From Sipunculus nudus (taxonomy: Eukaryota; Annelida; Sipuncula; Golfingiida; Sipunculidae): a stretch of DNA of 64,000 nt. Each line of letters starts with the position of its first letter. Position 1 is the stretch's first letter. Below are positions 1-11,590 of this stretch, piece by piece. The stretch spans positions 28,399,033 through 28,463,032 of the forward strand of contig CM049309.1 in the NCBI GenBank assembly GCA_026874595.1, given 5' to 3'. Below the pieces are notes generated by a model that did not search any database, was not told the DNA's origin, and was given only the letters and a program-made list of their open reading frames with translations. The position numbers were made by a program, and so were the translations under genes.

Positions 1-2060
1 AAAAGACTTTGGCTAAAATGCATTTTTTTCAAGCTGACATATTCATAAACTTGTTATCAAAATATCTAGAATGATAAAAGATGCAGTCCTTTTATTGTTG
101 AAGGTCCAATAATTCTGCCAAAAGTCATTCAAGTAAACTTGAACAAAGGTCACCTAAGAATAATTTTTGTGCAATGATACAGAAGTTATAATTGAAACAA
201 TCATTTTGTAGAAGAACAGTTTTGCAGTACTCAGTTTGAAATAGACATAATAATGGCCATAAGACCAACAAAAGCTTTTCTGATATGATTGAAAGAACCA
301 TGTCCTAGGATAGTTCTTTTGAAAAATTGAACAATTCAACTTGAAAGTTTCATCATAAAAATTTCAAGCTGAAAGAAGCTAAAATTGTGTGGTTTTGCCC
401 ATAAAAAACAGGTCAATGTAGGTGGCACCACAAAATCTGCAACTTCAAATATGAGTCATGTGACCATCATTTGCACAATACTTGGTAATGCTAGCTTCTG
501 TCATTTCTGTGATTACTTTGTCAGTATGCTTACTTGGCCAAATGACTATTCAAATTCATGTAACGCCACTAAAATTCATAAAATGCAAACCATTTGAACA
601 AACTTGAGAGGGCTTGCCTCTGGGATCATTTCTGTAAAATATTGAAAAATTGGGCTGGACCGTTTACAAGAAGACTTTAAAAGTTTTTCAGCTTTTTCCC
701 TTTGAAATCTAAGTAAATGCAGATAGCAAAAAATAAGCTAAATCCCACAAAATGTTATATGTGACAGATTATTGCATAACATCTGGGGCTGGTAGCTCCT
801 GCTATTCTTGAGAAATTATGGGTTAAAGTACAGATGACCAATGACCCCCGTACAAAAAAAGGTCAATGCAGGTGGCACCACTAATACCTGAATTTCATAT
901 ATGACTCATATGTGACCAACACTGGCATAAAATTTGGTGATGATAGCTCTGGCCGTTTCTGAGACTGTCATTTTAGTGTGTTATTTTGGACAGATGACTA
1001 AGTTCAACTTTCTGTAACTCGGCCAAAATTCACTGAAGTTGAACCATTCGAACAAACTTGAGAGAGATGGTATAAAAGATTATTTCTGTAAAATATTGAA
1101 TAATTTGGCTTGACAGTTTCGGAGGAGAAGATTTTTAAAGGTTTTTAGCTTTTTCTCTAAAAAATCTAAGAAAATGCATAATTTTTCAGATGGCTTATAT
1201 TTTGCATTAAATTTCATGATGCTAGCTCCAGTTGTTTTCAAAATAGTATGGGTTAACGTACAGAGGACGGACACTGCCACATCATCACATTATCTCACAG
1301 GTTCGCTAAAAATTAGTACAGATGCATACTGAATGCAAAATTATAATACATCTCACTGATGGCAAAATGTTGAATTAATTAAGTTGAGTATGGTTACCAA
1401 TTATTTATAATCCATGTACAGCCGTCTTTATCCACAGAGAGTTGTATACCTGTGATTGTAAACATTGCCTGGCATGAGAAATATCTAAAATCATGAATCT
1501 ACATTTTTTAAAAGTTTTAAAAAATAATTCTTGTCAATATTAACTATAGATAACCTGAAATCTAAATGTCTATAGAGGCATGATGCAACGGATGCTGATA
1601 AACTGGTGCCAGGCTAGATGTATCTGCTTCACACAGCTAACCTGGTAAAATGACTCAATTCAATCTTTATAATTCAGCCAAAATTCATTCTTTGGAACCA
1701 TAACAGACAATTATTATAAGAATTATTCAGGGAATTATTCTTGTAAAATATTAAACAAATTGGCCTCAGTGGCATCAGTCAAAAATTGTTTTACAGGTTT
1801 ATAACTCATATGGGAAAATAAAGCAAAATGGCTTCCCATAACTCAGCCAAAAATCACTGAACCAAAACCATTTGAACAAACTTTAATTATCAACATCTAA
1901 GGATAATTAATGTGTGAGATTTAAGAATTTGGCCCAGTGGTTTTTGAGAAGAAGATCTTTGAAGCCACTGAGCTAAAATGACCCATGGGTCACTGTGCTC
2001 AGCTGAAGTTGACCTTGAAGGTAAAAATCTAAAATATCAAATAGAGATAAAGTATAAGAG
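1..2060 (+). repeat. Dispersed repeat family A, copy 1
   Basis: This non-coding interspersed repeat aligns along its length with 27546-29330, and its later part with 42214-42780. It is built from related sub-units: GGTGGCACCAC near the start, then phrases about AAATTTGGTGATGATAGCTC, GCCGTTTCTGAGA and CAAACTTGAGAGAGAT. A 3'-end signature, ACAGGTTCGCTAAAA, lies at 1297-1310 and recurs at 10015, 29998 and 43456. The segment 1320-1453 matches 37808-37952 and is absent from the 27546 copy. Short frames inside it are not conserved between copies. No coding capacity is seen. Confidence 0.8.
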
Positions 2061-3079
2061 GAAGAGGTAATATGGGCCATGGTTGGTTTATATGATTGGT
2101 TTGTATTGATGAGCAAGAAATGTTGCAAATAATACTTTGTGACCTGACCATGTGTTTCCTAATGTTGAAACTGTAGCATGTGAGCAGTTTCTGAACAAAT
2201 GATCTGTAATATTACAAAGATCATTAGTTGGCTTTTTGATTAACTATTAACATTTCAGTAGTTTACAAATTTGTTCAATTGAATTTATTTTTTATGTATA
2301 ATATATACTATTAAATATATACCGGTATGTATTTTTTTTATTTTGTGAAATAACATATATACAGGGCAAACACAGCCTGATCTCAAATTCTGCTGAGGCA
2401 GGAAAATAATGAACCATTGTTTGTATTAAATCTTAATTTTTTGATCACATCAATTTTTTTTATAAGTTTATATTTCTATACATTTCCAATATAATATATA
2501 TATATCTGAATATAAATGTTGTTTCATAATTCTCAATTGCATCATCATGAATCTCAATCTTGTCAGATAACACAACATCATGCATACAAATGTTTATTTA
2601 TTTTTTACCACGAAAATATATCTTTTAAATCTGCAGAACAATAAATATCTAAAAATAATACTTGATTTAGATTTCTTAATTTTAAATTGTGTCTTTATTT
2701 ATCCATAATGTGCTTCATATTTTATCAATTTAAGCATACTGATGGGATTAATTATATTTGTTAAAATCATTTAAAAGAAAACTGATTTCTTTAAAAATGC
2801 TAAATTAACACAACATGGCATATTCTGGATTACACCTTGAATTACTTTTTTGTTTTTGGAAAGTTTTTGTATGTTGGATTTGAAACAGCATTACAATTAA
2901 GGAGATACAGTGAAAACAATTACAATTACTGCATAACACTTGGTGGGTTGGGTTTGCAGGGGAGGGGGATTGGGGTGGTTATATGAGAATAACTGTACAC
3001 CTGTCACAGGTGATCTCCCCCAGTGACTGTAACAAACCAGAAACCCTGACATAGATGACTTCCAGTGACCTGGAGTGGG
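2060..3079. other. AT-rich stretch with no recognisable gene
   Basis: This is AT-rich sequence with homopolymer T and A runs and short TA tracts (around 2490). No convincing coding frame, RNA gene or internal repeat is seen. The end (2930-3079) is less AT-rich but still without a recognisable product. Confidence 0.6.
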
Positions 3080-3111
3080 ACCCTCAGGGGCGGATCCAGG
3101 ATTTTGCAAGT

Positions 3112-3112
<1 letters not shown>

Positions 3113-3175
<63 letters not shown>

Positions 3176-3214
3176 ATATTGAGCAGACACCTGCTTTAGA
3201 CATTTATCTTATTA

Positions 3215-3252
<38 letters not shown>

Positions 3253-3253
3253 G
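3113..3253. repeat. Compound TA/TG/CT microsatellite
   Basis: About 25 TA units (3114-3162) run into TG units (about 3163-3176). After a short spacer come CT units (about 3217-3232) and more TA. Short frames here are artefacts of the repeat. Confidence 0.95.
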
Positions 3254-5284
3254 CAGGGTAAACTTCTGATGTTCAAAATGTTACAGTGGGTGAAACGGTG
3301 AATACGTAAAATTAATTAAGTCACTTTATACCTGTAAAAAAAAACAATACTTTGCCGTTTTATAAAACGAAAAACTTCCCTTTTTCTTTTCTCTAGCTTC
3401 AGAATAATGATTTTACAAAAAAATCAACTGTTTTTGATGAATGAATGAAAGAGGTTTTAGATAGCCAGTACCACATTAAATCTCTTTTAAACATCTATTC
3501 TTAGATTCAGTCTAACATTAAACAATCTGCGGACTACAAACTAACAAAACATGACTCCACGCCTATAGATATCAAAATACACCTTTTTGCATTTTTCCAC
3601 TTCATATATGATCTGACAATTTGTAAATTGTGCAATTGTTGTAAATGGGTACAGATGTGAAATTTATTATATTTTCCCCGAGACAAAGTTTACAACTGGA
3701 AACTCATAAACAAAGTTGAGACAAAACGTAAATGATGACTTTGAAGTCAGACATTCATATTATGTGTATTTTTTAAAATTTACAGTTTCTAGCACGATGA
3801 TTATATTTATCCATAAGAAATATGTGACTAGTTCACCAACTCGATTTCGCATAACCGGTCTGCTCGCCTCTTTCAGAAATATATATTCAATTAAAGATTC
3901 CCCTAAAACCAAAAAATAAAGACCGTCTTTTGTTCGCTTTCTTTCACAACAGTGAAGCATATTTTAAATAAAAATATTATTGTGATCCAGGTAAACTATA
4001 AATTATTTTGGGTTTTTTTCTGGGTGTCTTAATAAGTCCGTCTAATAACTGTTGATTACAGCTGCTAAAAGACGAATCAACCGACGTCGATAATTACGTG
4101 ATAAACCTTGCTTCGTAGAGGATTAATTTACTCAGCAAATTATTACGTCTCTGGAGCAAGCAGTAAGAATGGGGAATTCATAGCAAAAGAATAAATGATC
4201 TGGACATTACTTTTTTCTATCAACCGATCTTTAAATAAAGATAAGACTTGGGTATATTTATAATCTCTTTTTAAGTTGTCATATAGAGATGAACATGAGA
4301 TGTGAGCACAAGTGCCCAACGATGTAAACATTTCATTTATTATTTAAATCAAATAATTGATCAGTCATAAAATAAAGACACAACTACATATTAACATTAA
4401 AGTGCATTAAACATAATTGAAAAAAGCAAACAAAAAACTCATGTGGAATATTATTCTCCATCTACTTTTTAAGATACCTCACCAGCGTTTATTTAGAATA
4501 ACTGGTATAGCTCAAATTACTTTTCCATGTGTGCAGTAGCTTCTTTTGTCAATAACTTGCTTTTGTACGTTCAAACGTCAGATCTCGTTTATATATACTA
4601 CGGAAGTATAAAATGCATTTCTTTCGTTCGCATATTTATGCATTATTGTTCACATATTTATTTGGTATTTTATACATTTGTAATCGATAATACATCTTCC
4701 ATAAAAAGATGCTAGGCCTATAGTTATTAAACATTGTCAGTTTACTAAAGATTCTTGTACCGTTTTGTACTTTTTTCTTTTAAAAAGCAAAAAGGACAAA
4801 TAATTTCAAAACAGATTCCCCATTGATGATTCCAACTGATATATACAGCTAAACTCCCAGTCCCCCATACATGTTATTTATGATAAGGCAGTAAATTACC
4901 ACTGCCTATCATAAAAATAAAATACTATGATGTATGTATATTCAGACACTTTATTAATTTTTATTTGAATGATAAAATACTGACGTTTTTGAGAAAATGA
5001 TTTTTTTTTATTTCTAGGACAAAGAAAGGTGTAAAAGGCTTACTTTTTATTTAAAAGCTTAATAATATTCACAAGCAAGATGTCCAAGCCCAAGGACAGC
5101 TGAAGCATTGCATGAGAAATGCTAAAGGGAGCCACGGTTGATAGATTCTGTAATTCGAAATTTTTAACATCTATAACCAATGTTGGAAAATGCCCAATTA
5201 ATTATTTAAAATAGAAAAAGACCTGGGGCCACAATAGTCCCAGGCCATATGTTACACAGGAGAGTGTGGCATCAGTGATGGTGC

Positions 5285-5345
5285 GGGACGGACGGACAGA
5301 TTGAAGGACAGACGGACAAAAAGACGGAGGGACTGACAGACGCGG
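5285..5345 (+). repeat. GACGGACGGACAGA-type short repeat
   Basis: This is an imperfect tetranucleotide run (GGAC/AGAC). The same kind of run lies next to the terminal hairpins of several dispersed elements in this window (6882-6902, 25990-26030, 31545-31600, 32672-32725). Here no hairpin of the known families follows. Confidence 0.7.
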
Positions 5346-5558
5346 ACCATTTTAGTAGTCCTCTCACTTAACGGCGGGGGAATTAAAAGATGCCTGATCC
5401 TGGTGAAGACATGCCTTTCTCCAAATGATTCCTTGGGTTTTCATCTTTTGTTTTTCATTTGAAGGGGGTGATATTTGTATGACGGCAAGTGAAATAATGT
5501 TAAGAAAATCTTTTCTGATAAAAAATGATAACAATTTTTCCACCCTGGAAAGAGGACG

Positions 5559-5575
5559 GGGGGGGGGGGGGGGGG
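5559..5575. repeat. Poly-G tract
   Basis: An uninterrupted run of about 17 G lies just inside the right TIR of the 3085-5613 element and is followed by the partly complementary GCCCCC. Its length in the assembly may be unreliable. Confidence 0.9.
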
Positions 5576-5629
5576 CTTCAGCCCCCAAAGCTCCCCCTCT
5601 GGATCCGCCACTGACCCTGCTAATAACTT

Positions 5630-7168
5630 AAACAATTTACAAAATTCAGATCTAATTTTGGGTAACAACTGAATCTTAATTAAATATAGTTATATACATT
5701 GTACTTTGAAAAATAGACTCTAGTTTCAAAATTTTTCATGTCAGTGAGTAAATATTTTTCCTGATTTTTTACAAAGTCCATTATGTTTGGGCCCATAACT
5801 TTAAGAAATTAAACTAAACAGACTTAATTTCTGGCATGTCCATGGGAACTATATAGATGAATATTTATGGTAAATATGAGGAAAAACAGATGAGTGGTGA
5901 AGATAAGTTTTTAACAACTAGAATATCAGCAGAAGCTGACAAAAGCCCTCAGCCAAAAGAACAGTGTTTAAAGGTGGTAACAGTAACAAGTACTAAATAT
6001 CTGTTCTGACATGGATGTATATCTGTACATATGTCTCAGTTATAAATTTAAAATGGAGAGGTATGTACCATGATTCATAACAATCCACCAAATGCTTCCT
6101 GAAAAATAAGCTTCTAAGTTTTATTCTATTATAAGCTCTGTGACCTTGAAAAGAAGGTCAAGGTCACCCATCTTCGAACTTGACCGAGATTTTGTCAATA
6201 TACATCTTCACCAAAGAAATAAAATTCCTATTGTGAATCCTTTTAGAGATATCCCGCTCACAAGGCCAAAGTTGAAAATCCAAGAAAAATTCATTAAAAA
6301 TCAGAAATTGTAGGTGGCATCCCCAAACTTGTGCAGCAGTTACAGACCATCAGTCCCTATGATCATAGTAAGTATTGTGAAAATCCACCCAATGGTTCCT
6401 GAGAAATAAGCTTCTAAATGTTTTTTCTATAATCAGCTCTAAAACGTAGAAAAATAGGTCAAGGTCACCCATCTTCGAACTTGACCGAGATTTTGTCAAT
6501 ATACATCTTCACCGAAAAAATTTAATTCTGACGGTGAATCCTTTTTTAGATATCCCGCTCACAAGCCCAAAGTTGAAAAATCCGATAAAAATTCATTAAA
6601 AATCAGAAATTGTAGGTGGCGCCACCAAACTTGTGTAGCAGGTACAGACTATCAGTCCCAATAATCATAGTAAGTTTTGTGAAAATCCACCAAATGGTTC
6701 CTGAGTAATAAGTATCTAAGTGTTTTTCTATAATCAGCTCTAAAATGTAGAAAAATAGGTCAAGGTCACCCATCTTCGAACTTGACCGAGATTTTGTCGA
6801 TATACATCTTTACTGAGGAAATAAAATTCTGACGGTGAATCCTTTTCCAGATATCCCGCTCACAAGGTAAAAGTTAACGGACGCCGGACGGACGGACGGA
6901 CAGCTTGGGTGACGACAATAGCCCATCAGCCTAAGGGCTGAGGGCTAAAAATTTGAGGTTTTTCCTTAATTTCTCAAAGGAATGAAGTCGCAAGGACCCA
7001 GTTTTCGGCTTTGTAGTAGATCTTGGGGACATCTAACATGATGCCAAATTTTGGATTCCTAGGACTTATGGTTTCAAAACGTGCCACATCTACAGATGAA
7101 CAGACAGACAGACGAAGGCAATGGACCATGACTATAGCTCTGATGACTTATAGTCAGCTGAGCTAAAA
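5630..7168 (+). mobile_element. Dispersed repeat family 4 (GCTGAGCT hairpin), interrupted copy
   Basis: The two parts of this element (5630-5915 and 6951-7168) match the uninterrupted copy at 19486-20022, and the second part also matches 32490-32770. Its 3' end is a hairpin at 7134-7164 with arms AGCTC..GAC / GTCAGCTGAGCT, followed by AAAAAT. The middle is occupied by the family 1 element at 5916-6950. The 5' end of the family (AAACAAG, then GACCCATGGGTC) is not present here. There is no coding capacity. Confidence 0.75.
5916..6950 (+). mobile_element. Dispersed repeat family 1 (GCCCTCAGCC hairpin), complete, nested
   Basis: It starts AACTAGAATAT at 5916 and carries GCCCTCAGCC at 5945-5954. 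It ends in a hairpin at 6920-6946: AGCCC pairs with GGGCT and TCAGCC with GGCTGA, with a one-base bulge and a TAAG loop. AAAA follows. The hairpin's 3' arm is the reverse complement of the 5' subterminal sequence. The interior holds three tandem units of about 302 bp (marker CCCATCTTCGAACTTGACC at about 6167, 6470 and 6771) and a GGACGGACGG run before the hairpin. The flanks match family 4 on both sides, so it inserted into a family 4 copy. A Helentron-type non-autonomous element is the best guess. Confidence 0.7.
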
Positions 7169-7510
7169 ATGCCAATGCTGTTGGCACCATCAGTACCTCA
7201 ATTTCAGATATATGACTCATGTGACCAACATTGGCATAACATTTGTTGATGATTGCTCTAGCCTTTTCTGAGACTGAAATTTTAGAAAGCTTTTTTTGAC
7301 AGATGTCAGAGTTAAACTTCCTGTAACTCGGCCAAAAATCACTGAACTGGAACCATTCGAACAAACTCGAGAGAGATTGTTTCTTGGATTATTTCTGTAA
7401 AATATTGGACAATTTGGCAAGAAGGTTTGGGAGAAGAAGATCTTTTTAAAGGTTTTTAAGCTTTTTCCCTATAAAATCTAAGTAAATGCAAATAGCCAAA
7501 AAATAAATAT
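7140..7510 (+). repeat. Family A sub-unit (partial)
   Basis: This partial copy of the family A sub-unit matches about 840-1190, 9510-9850, 29510-29860 and 42960-43290. It includes the motif GGAACCATTCGAACAAAC and a 3' part ending around AATCTAAGTAAATGCA. It directly follows the family 4 hairpin. Open frames on the minus strand are not conserved among copies. Confidence 0.7.
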
Positions 7511-7860
7511 ACATGTAAAAAATAACCCATTAAATTATACAAGATGCATACTGAATATGGGCATGTTTAATTTTTCAACTGAAATAAAAGGAATCAGTAA
7601 TATAAATTATGATTATTTACATAGTATCATGTGACAGATGATATAGCCATGAGTCTTAAATGTCATATGCAAACATAACTACTTGTCTGAGTTATATTTT
7701 AAATAAGGACATATTTTATTTATATTTATTTTTGCAATAAATTGAAAAAAATATATACACTTGGAAATTTAGATTAATTTAATGTAATCAACAACATCTT
7801 TGTCTATCATTAATTTGCTTTATATGATCCCTAATAGTAAAGAACAGTTTTATTTAATTA
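7510..7860. other. AT-rich stretch, nothing recognised
   Basis: This is AT-rich sequence without a convincing frame, RNA gene or repeat match inside the window. Confidence 0.5.
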
Positions 7861-7861
7861 T

Positions 7862-8060
7862 TAGCTCAGCTGACTATAAGTCATCTGAGCTATAGTTATG
7901 GTCCTTTGTCTGTTGTCTGTTGTATGTCCGTCTTGCCGTCCAGATGTTAACAGGGCACCTTTAACAAGTGACCCATTGGTCATGATGCTCAGCTGACTGG
8001 TAAAGATTTGCAAAAGGAAATTTTATCATCAGAATGGTAGTATATACCCATTCAACTGAA
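7862..8060 (-). mobile_element. Family 4 element 3' end, inverted orientation (fragment)
   Basis: The hairpin at 7862-7892 (TAGCTCAGCTGACT / AAGTCATCTGAGCTA) is followed by a sequence that reads as the reverse complement of the GACAGACAAAGGACCAT run preceding this hairpin elsewhere. Shortly downstream is a 5'-like GACCCATTGGTC with GATGCTCAGCTGAC (about 7972-7996), a second fragment in plus orientation. Confidence 0.55.
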
Positions 8061-8143
8061 GCATCAAACAAATTAACCAACAGGCCAAGATTTAGTCTGC
8101 ATTTATATATCTCAAAAACAGAGAAAAAATGTGTAAACTTTAT

Positions 8144-9060
8144 AAACTAGAATACGGGAAGCCGACAAGTGACTACGTGTATCCGCCAAAATCAGAGTGG
8201 AACGGGTGAAGTAAGGCATGGATTGAGTGGCAAGGGGAAATAGAGTGAGGTATGTTGCATATTAGCATGGATATCTGCAGCCTAAATGTGTATGTAGGTT
8301 GTGCCACCTACCACAAATCCAGAAAGCTGTCCAAGTTGTAAATATATGCAAAATTTTAGGCAGAAAAGTCAAACCACTACATGTATATGAGTGATTTTTG
8401 CCCACGGCAGACAAACAGACAGACGCTGTGCAAAAATGGTTCCAGGTGGCCCCTCCAGTTTTGTGTATGATAAAGACGTGAGATCTAAACACATGCACAG
8501 TTTTGGCACAATCTGTCAAGTGATTCCTGAGATATGAGCTTTGATGTGTGCAGCATTAACTAGAATGTAGGTGGTGCAACCTGTCATAAAATCAAGAAAG
8601 CTGTCCAGGATGTATAAACCTGCAAAATTTTAGGCAGTTATGTCAAACCACTACAGAGAAATGAGTGAATTTAGGCCACGGCAGACAAACAGACAGACGC
8701 TGTGCAAAATGTGCAAAAATGGTTGCAGGTGGCCCCTCCAGTTTTGCCTATGATGAAGAGCTATGTGAGATCTATACACAGGCAAAATTTTGGCCCAATC
8801 AGTCAAACGGTTCCCGAGATATGAGCTTGGATGTCTGCAGAGTAAACGTGAATGTAGATGGTGCCACCCTTTTTTTAGTGTATGTTATAAAGCTATCAAA
8901 GGGCTACATTTGTGCAAAATTTTTGGCCCAATCAGTCAAACAGTTCCAGAGATATGCAGGTTTATGTGTGGAAACAGACGCACAACTGGACGCTGGGCAG
9001 CGAGGAAAGGTCAGAGGTCAACCAAAAATGAGGGCGCAGCAGTTCACATGTGACCTGATG
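8144..9060 (+). mobile_element. Dispersed repeat family 2 (GTATCCGC hairpin), 5' end intact, 3' end missing
   Basis: It starts AAACTAGAATACGGG at 8144 and carries GTATCCGCCAAAATCAGAG at 8179-8197. The interior consists of units of about 280 bp with phrases such as GCTGTGCAAAAATGGTTGCAGG and TTCCCGAGATATGAGC. It aligns with 34300-34800 and 35582-36900. The 3' hairpin present in those copies (34871-34900 and 37011-37040) is missing here; similarity stops at about 9055. The 160-residue open frame at 8665-9147 is not preserved in the other copies and is treated as chance. Confidence 0.7.
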
Positions 9061-9152
9061 ATAAACCCGATTCACTTAAAATGCAAACCAAGTTTTTTCA
9101 AACAGTTGAAAGATAAAGTTCCAATAATCTGGGAATTTTGCATCTAAACATT

Positions 9153-9216
9153 GTGTCTAGACGTCTAGACGCTGTGTCTAGACGTCTAGACACATTGTCT
9201 AGACACCCCCCCCCCG
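9153..9216. repeat. Cluster of TCTAGACGTCTAGA palindromes and poly-C
   Basis: Two copies of the perfect 14-bp palindrome TCTAGACGTCTAGA sit about 21 bp apart; the second extends to a 22-bp perfect palindrome at 9173-9194. TGTCTAGACA follows at 9196-9205, then a poly-C tract. The cluster lies right after the broken 3' end of the family 2 element. Confidence 0.9.
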
Positions 9217-9500
9217 CCAGGTCAGTTGCCATGGTGATGTCTGGACCCCCACCTGTTTGTACTGAGTGACCTCTTGGATTGGCTGTTGAAACTCAGCATG
9301 TTTTCAAATCTGTTTTCAAATACAGAAAGCCTTTTTCTGGCTACAATGGCTTTTTAAAACTGTATTTACCCAATCTATTCTTATAAAACTGGCAGAACCC
9401 TACCATAGAATAATTCTTGTAAAGTTTAAACCAATCAGCTTAACAGTTTCATCATAAATCAGTGTATAAGCTAGAAGACTATAAAATTACATTTTCGCTT
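9217..9500. other. Short single-copy stretch, nothing recognised
   Basis: This has moderate GC at the start and is AT-rich later. The part from about 9380 loosely matches the start of family A (AATAATTCTTGTAAA.., CAGTTTCATCATAAA). No frame of interest. Confidence 0.4.
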
Positions 9501-9509
9501 GTAAAAAAC

Positions 9510-10028
9510 ACATCAATGTAGGTGGCGCCACCAATACCTCAAAATCAGACATGACAGATGTGACAAACATTGGTATAAAATTTGGTGATTATAGCTCTAG
9601 CTGTTTCTGAGTTTTAATTTTAGTGTGCTTTGTTGGACAGATGACTAAGTTCAACCTCCTGTTACTCAGCCAAAAATCTCCAAACTGGAATCATTCAAAC
9701 AAACTTGAGAGAGATTGTTCCAGGGATCATTTCTGTGAAATATTGGACAATTCTGCTGGACAGTTTCAGAGAAGAAGATTTTTAAAGGTTTTTAAGCTTT
9801 TTCCCTATAAAATCTAAATTAATGCAGATACCCAACAATAAGCTCAGGGCACCAAGTTTCACATGAGACTAATTCTTACATGTAATTTGGAGCTGCTAGC
9901 TCTGACGGTTTCTGACTTACAGCCATGGACGTCCGAAAGCCAGGCCTGGATGGCGGATGGCTGATGGCGGACGGCTGACGATGGATGGACGACGCTGTGC
10001 CATCGCAAAAGCTCACAGGTTCGCTAAA
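9510..10028 (+). repeat. Family A terminal unit with 3' end
   Basis: This copy of the last family A sub-unit includes GGTGGCGCCACC (about 9523) and ends with CATCGCAAAAGCTCACAG followed by GTTCGCTAAAAA at 10019-10030. A GGATGGCGGATGG-like run precedes the terminus, as GACGG runs do in other copies. Confidence 0.75.
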
Positions 10029-10239
10029 AAGTCCATGTTTTACAGACAAAACATGTGAACAACCCCTAAATAAATGTGCAATATTGTGTATGAACAGAAG
10101 ATGCAGATTTTGTAAGAGAAGGGCGACAAAGGTTTGGAACAAGTGTTTATCAAATTAAATGTTAATATATCATATGTGATTATTTGAAAAAAAAAAATTC
10201 AATGAAATGAAGCATATTTTATGCCAGAATTATGACTAT

Positions 10240-11590
10240 GATTAGTCAGTAACAAGCACTTGCTATCTCGCAGGTCTGTTTTGCTACCGTGCACATTGCG
10301 CTTGCAGTCGCTAGTTAATATGGCCTATAAAACCTGCTACTCGCAGGTCAATCTGTTTCGTACTCTGCGACTATTAATTACTTACACACCTATTGCAAAG
10401 CTTGTGCTGGACTATCCCGGCAATCTATGGCTAAATTGACTTGCACTGAAACAATAACAGCAAAAGTTTCGATCGCAATAGATAGCCTCCATGGGGTACT
10501 TGCTACAGCGCAAATCTTATTTGCTACCGCGCACATTGCACATTGCAATCGCAGCTTAATATGGTCCACGGCACTTGCTACCGCGCAAATCTGTTTGCTA
10601 CTTTGCGACAGTTAATTGCTACCTCGCATATTGCTCTGATTGGTCTTGTCCGAGCGACCTCTGGCAGCAAAGACTTGCACCAAGTCAACAGTAGCAGATT
10701 TTGCGATCGCAAAGACATAGTCCCCATGGATAGCAGGTAACAGCAACTTGCTACAGCACAGGTCTGTTTGCTACCACGCACATTGCGCATTGCGATCGGA
10801 GCTGAATATGACCCAAGGCAATTGCTACAGTGCAGGTCTATTTGCTACTTTGCGACAGTTAATTGATACTGCACCTAATGCTTTGAGTGGTCTTGTTCGA
10901 GCAACCTCTGGCCGGAAAAACTTGCACAACATCAATAGTAGCAGATTTTGTGATTGCAAAGACATAGTCCCCATGGATAGCAGGTGAGAGCAACTTGCAA
11001 CTGCGCAGTTCTGTTTGCTACCCCGCACATTGCGCAATGTGATCACAGCTTAATACGACCCATGGCATTTGCTATTGCGCAGATCTGTTTGCTACTTTGG
11101 GACAGATAACTGCTACTGAGCATATTGCTTTAAGTGGTCCTGTCCTAGCGACCTCTGGCAGTAAAGACTTGCACCACGTCAACAGTAGCAGATTTTGCGA
11201 CCACAAATTCACAGCCCCCATGATAGCAATGACAGTAATACTTGCTACCGCGCAGGTCTGATTTGCTACCGCGCACTTTGCACATATAAGCTGGTCTGTG
11301 CATAGCCCCCCTTGGTAGCAATGACAGCCATTTGCTACTGCGCAGGTCTGATTTGCTTCCGCGCACTTTGCGCCTATAAGCTGGCCTGTGTCTAATGGTA
11401 GCAAGTCCAGTGGCTGCTCATTGTGTGATGTGGCAAGCTATGCGCAAGGGTAGCAAATGCTACTGTGCAACTGCTATTTGCTACAATGCACTTTGTGCTC
11501 AATAGCCATTGAGCGCATAAAAGTAGCAAGATGAGTGGATGCTGAGTGCGTGTTGTGCCGGGCTATGCACAATGGTAGCAAAGAATCCCA
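10240..11590. repeat. GC-rich tandem array (~246-bp unit) of TTGCTACCGCGCA modules
   Basis: Successive units share ACTTGCTACAGCGCA, TTTGCTACTTTGCGACAG, GTAGCAGATTTTGCGA and CATAGTCCCCATGGATAGCA. Two adjacent units start at about 10742 and 10988 (246 bp apart), with one before and about one and a half degenerate units after. From about 11235 the units shorten to TTGCTACCGCGCA / GCGCACTTTGCGC modules. The region is richer in CpG than its surroundings. Several short frames appear open on both strands because of the periodicity; none looks like a gene. Confidence 0.85.

Larger units (their letters stand above)
3085..5613. mobile_element. Candidate non-autonomous DNA transposon with 15-bp TIRs and 5-bp target duplication
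   Basis: The left end reads CAGGGGCGGATCCAG at 3085-3099. The right end reads CTGGATCCGCCACTG at 5599-5613, its reverse complement with one mismatch. Both ends are flanked by ACCCT (3080-3084 and 5614-5618), giving a 5-bp target-site duplication. The 2,529-bp interior is AT-rich with no transposase frame, a TA/TG/CT microsatellite just inside the left end and a poly-G tract just inside the right end. CAG-initial TIRs would suit an hAT-like element. The short duplication leaves the superfamily open. Confidence 0.6.

Noticed and set aside
1297-1310. GGTTCGC in CACAGGTTCGCTAAAA as a tRNA-type internal promoter B box (SINE)
   Set aside because: No A box at the right distance upstream, and no tRNA-like fold. 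The sequence is the element's 3' end, not its head.
8665-9147. 160-residue plus-strand frame
   Set aside because: It lies inside a family 2 dispersed repeat. Other copies (34300-34800 and 36400-36900) do not preserve the frame, and a second frame overlaps it.
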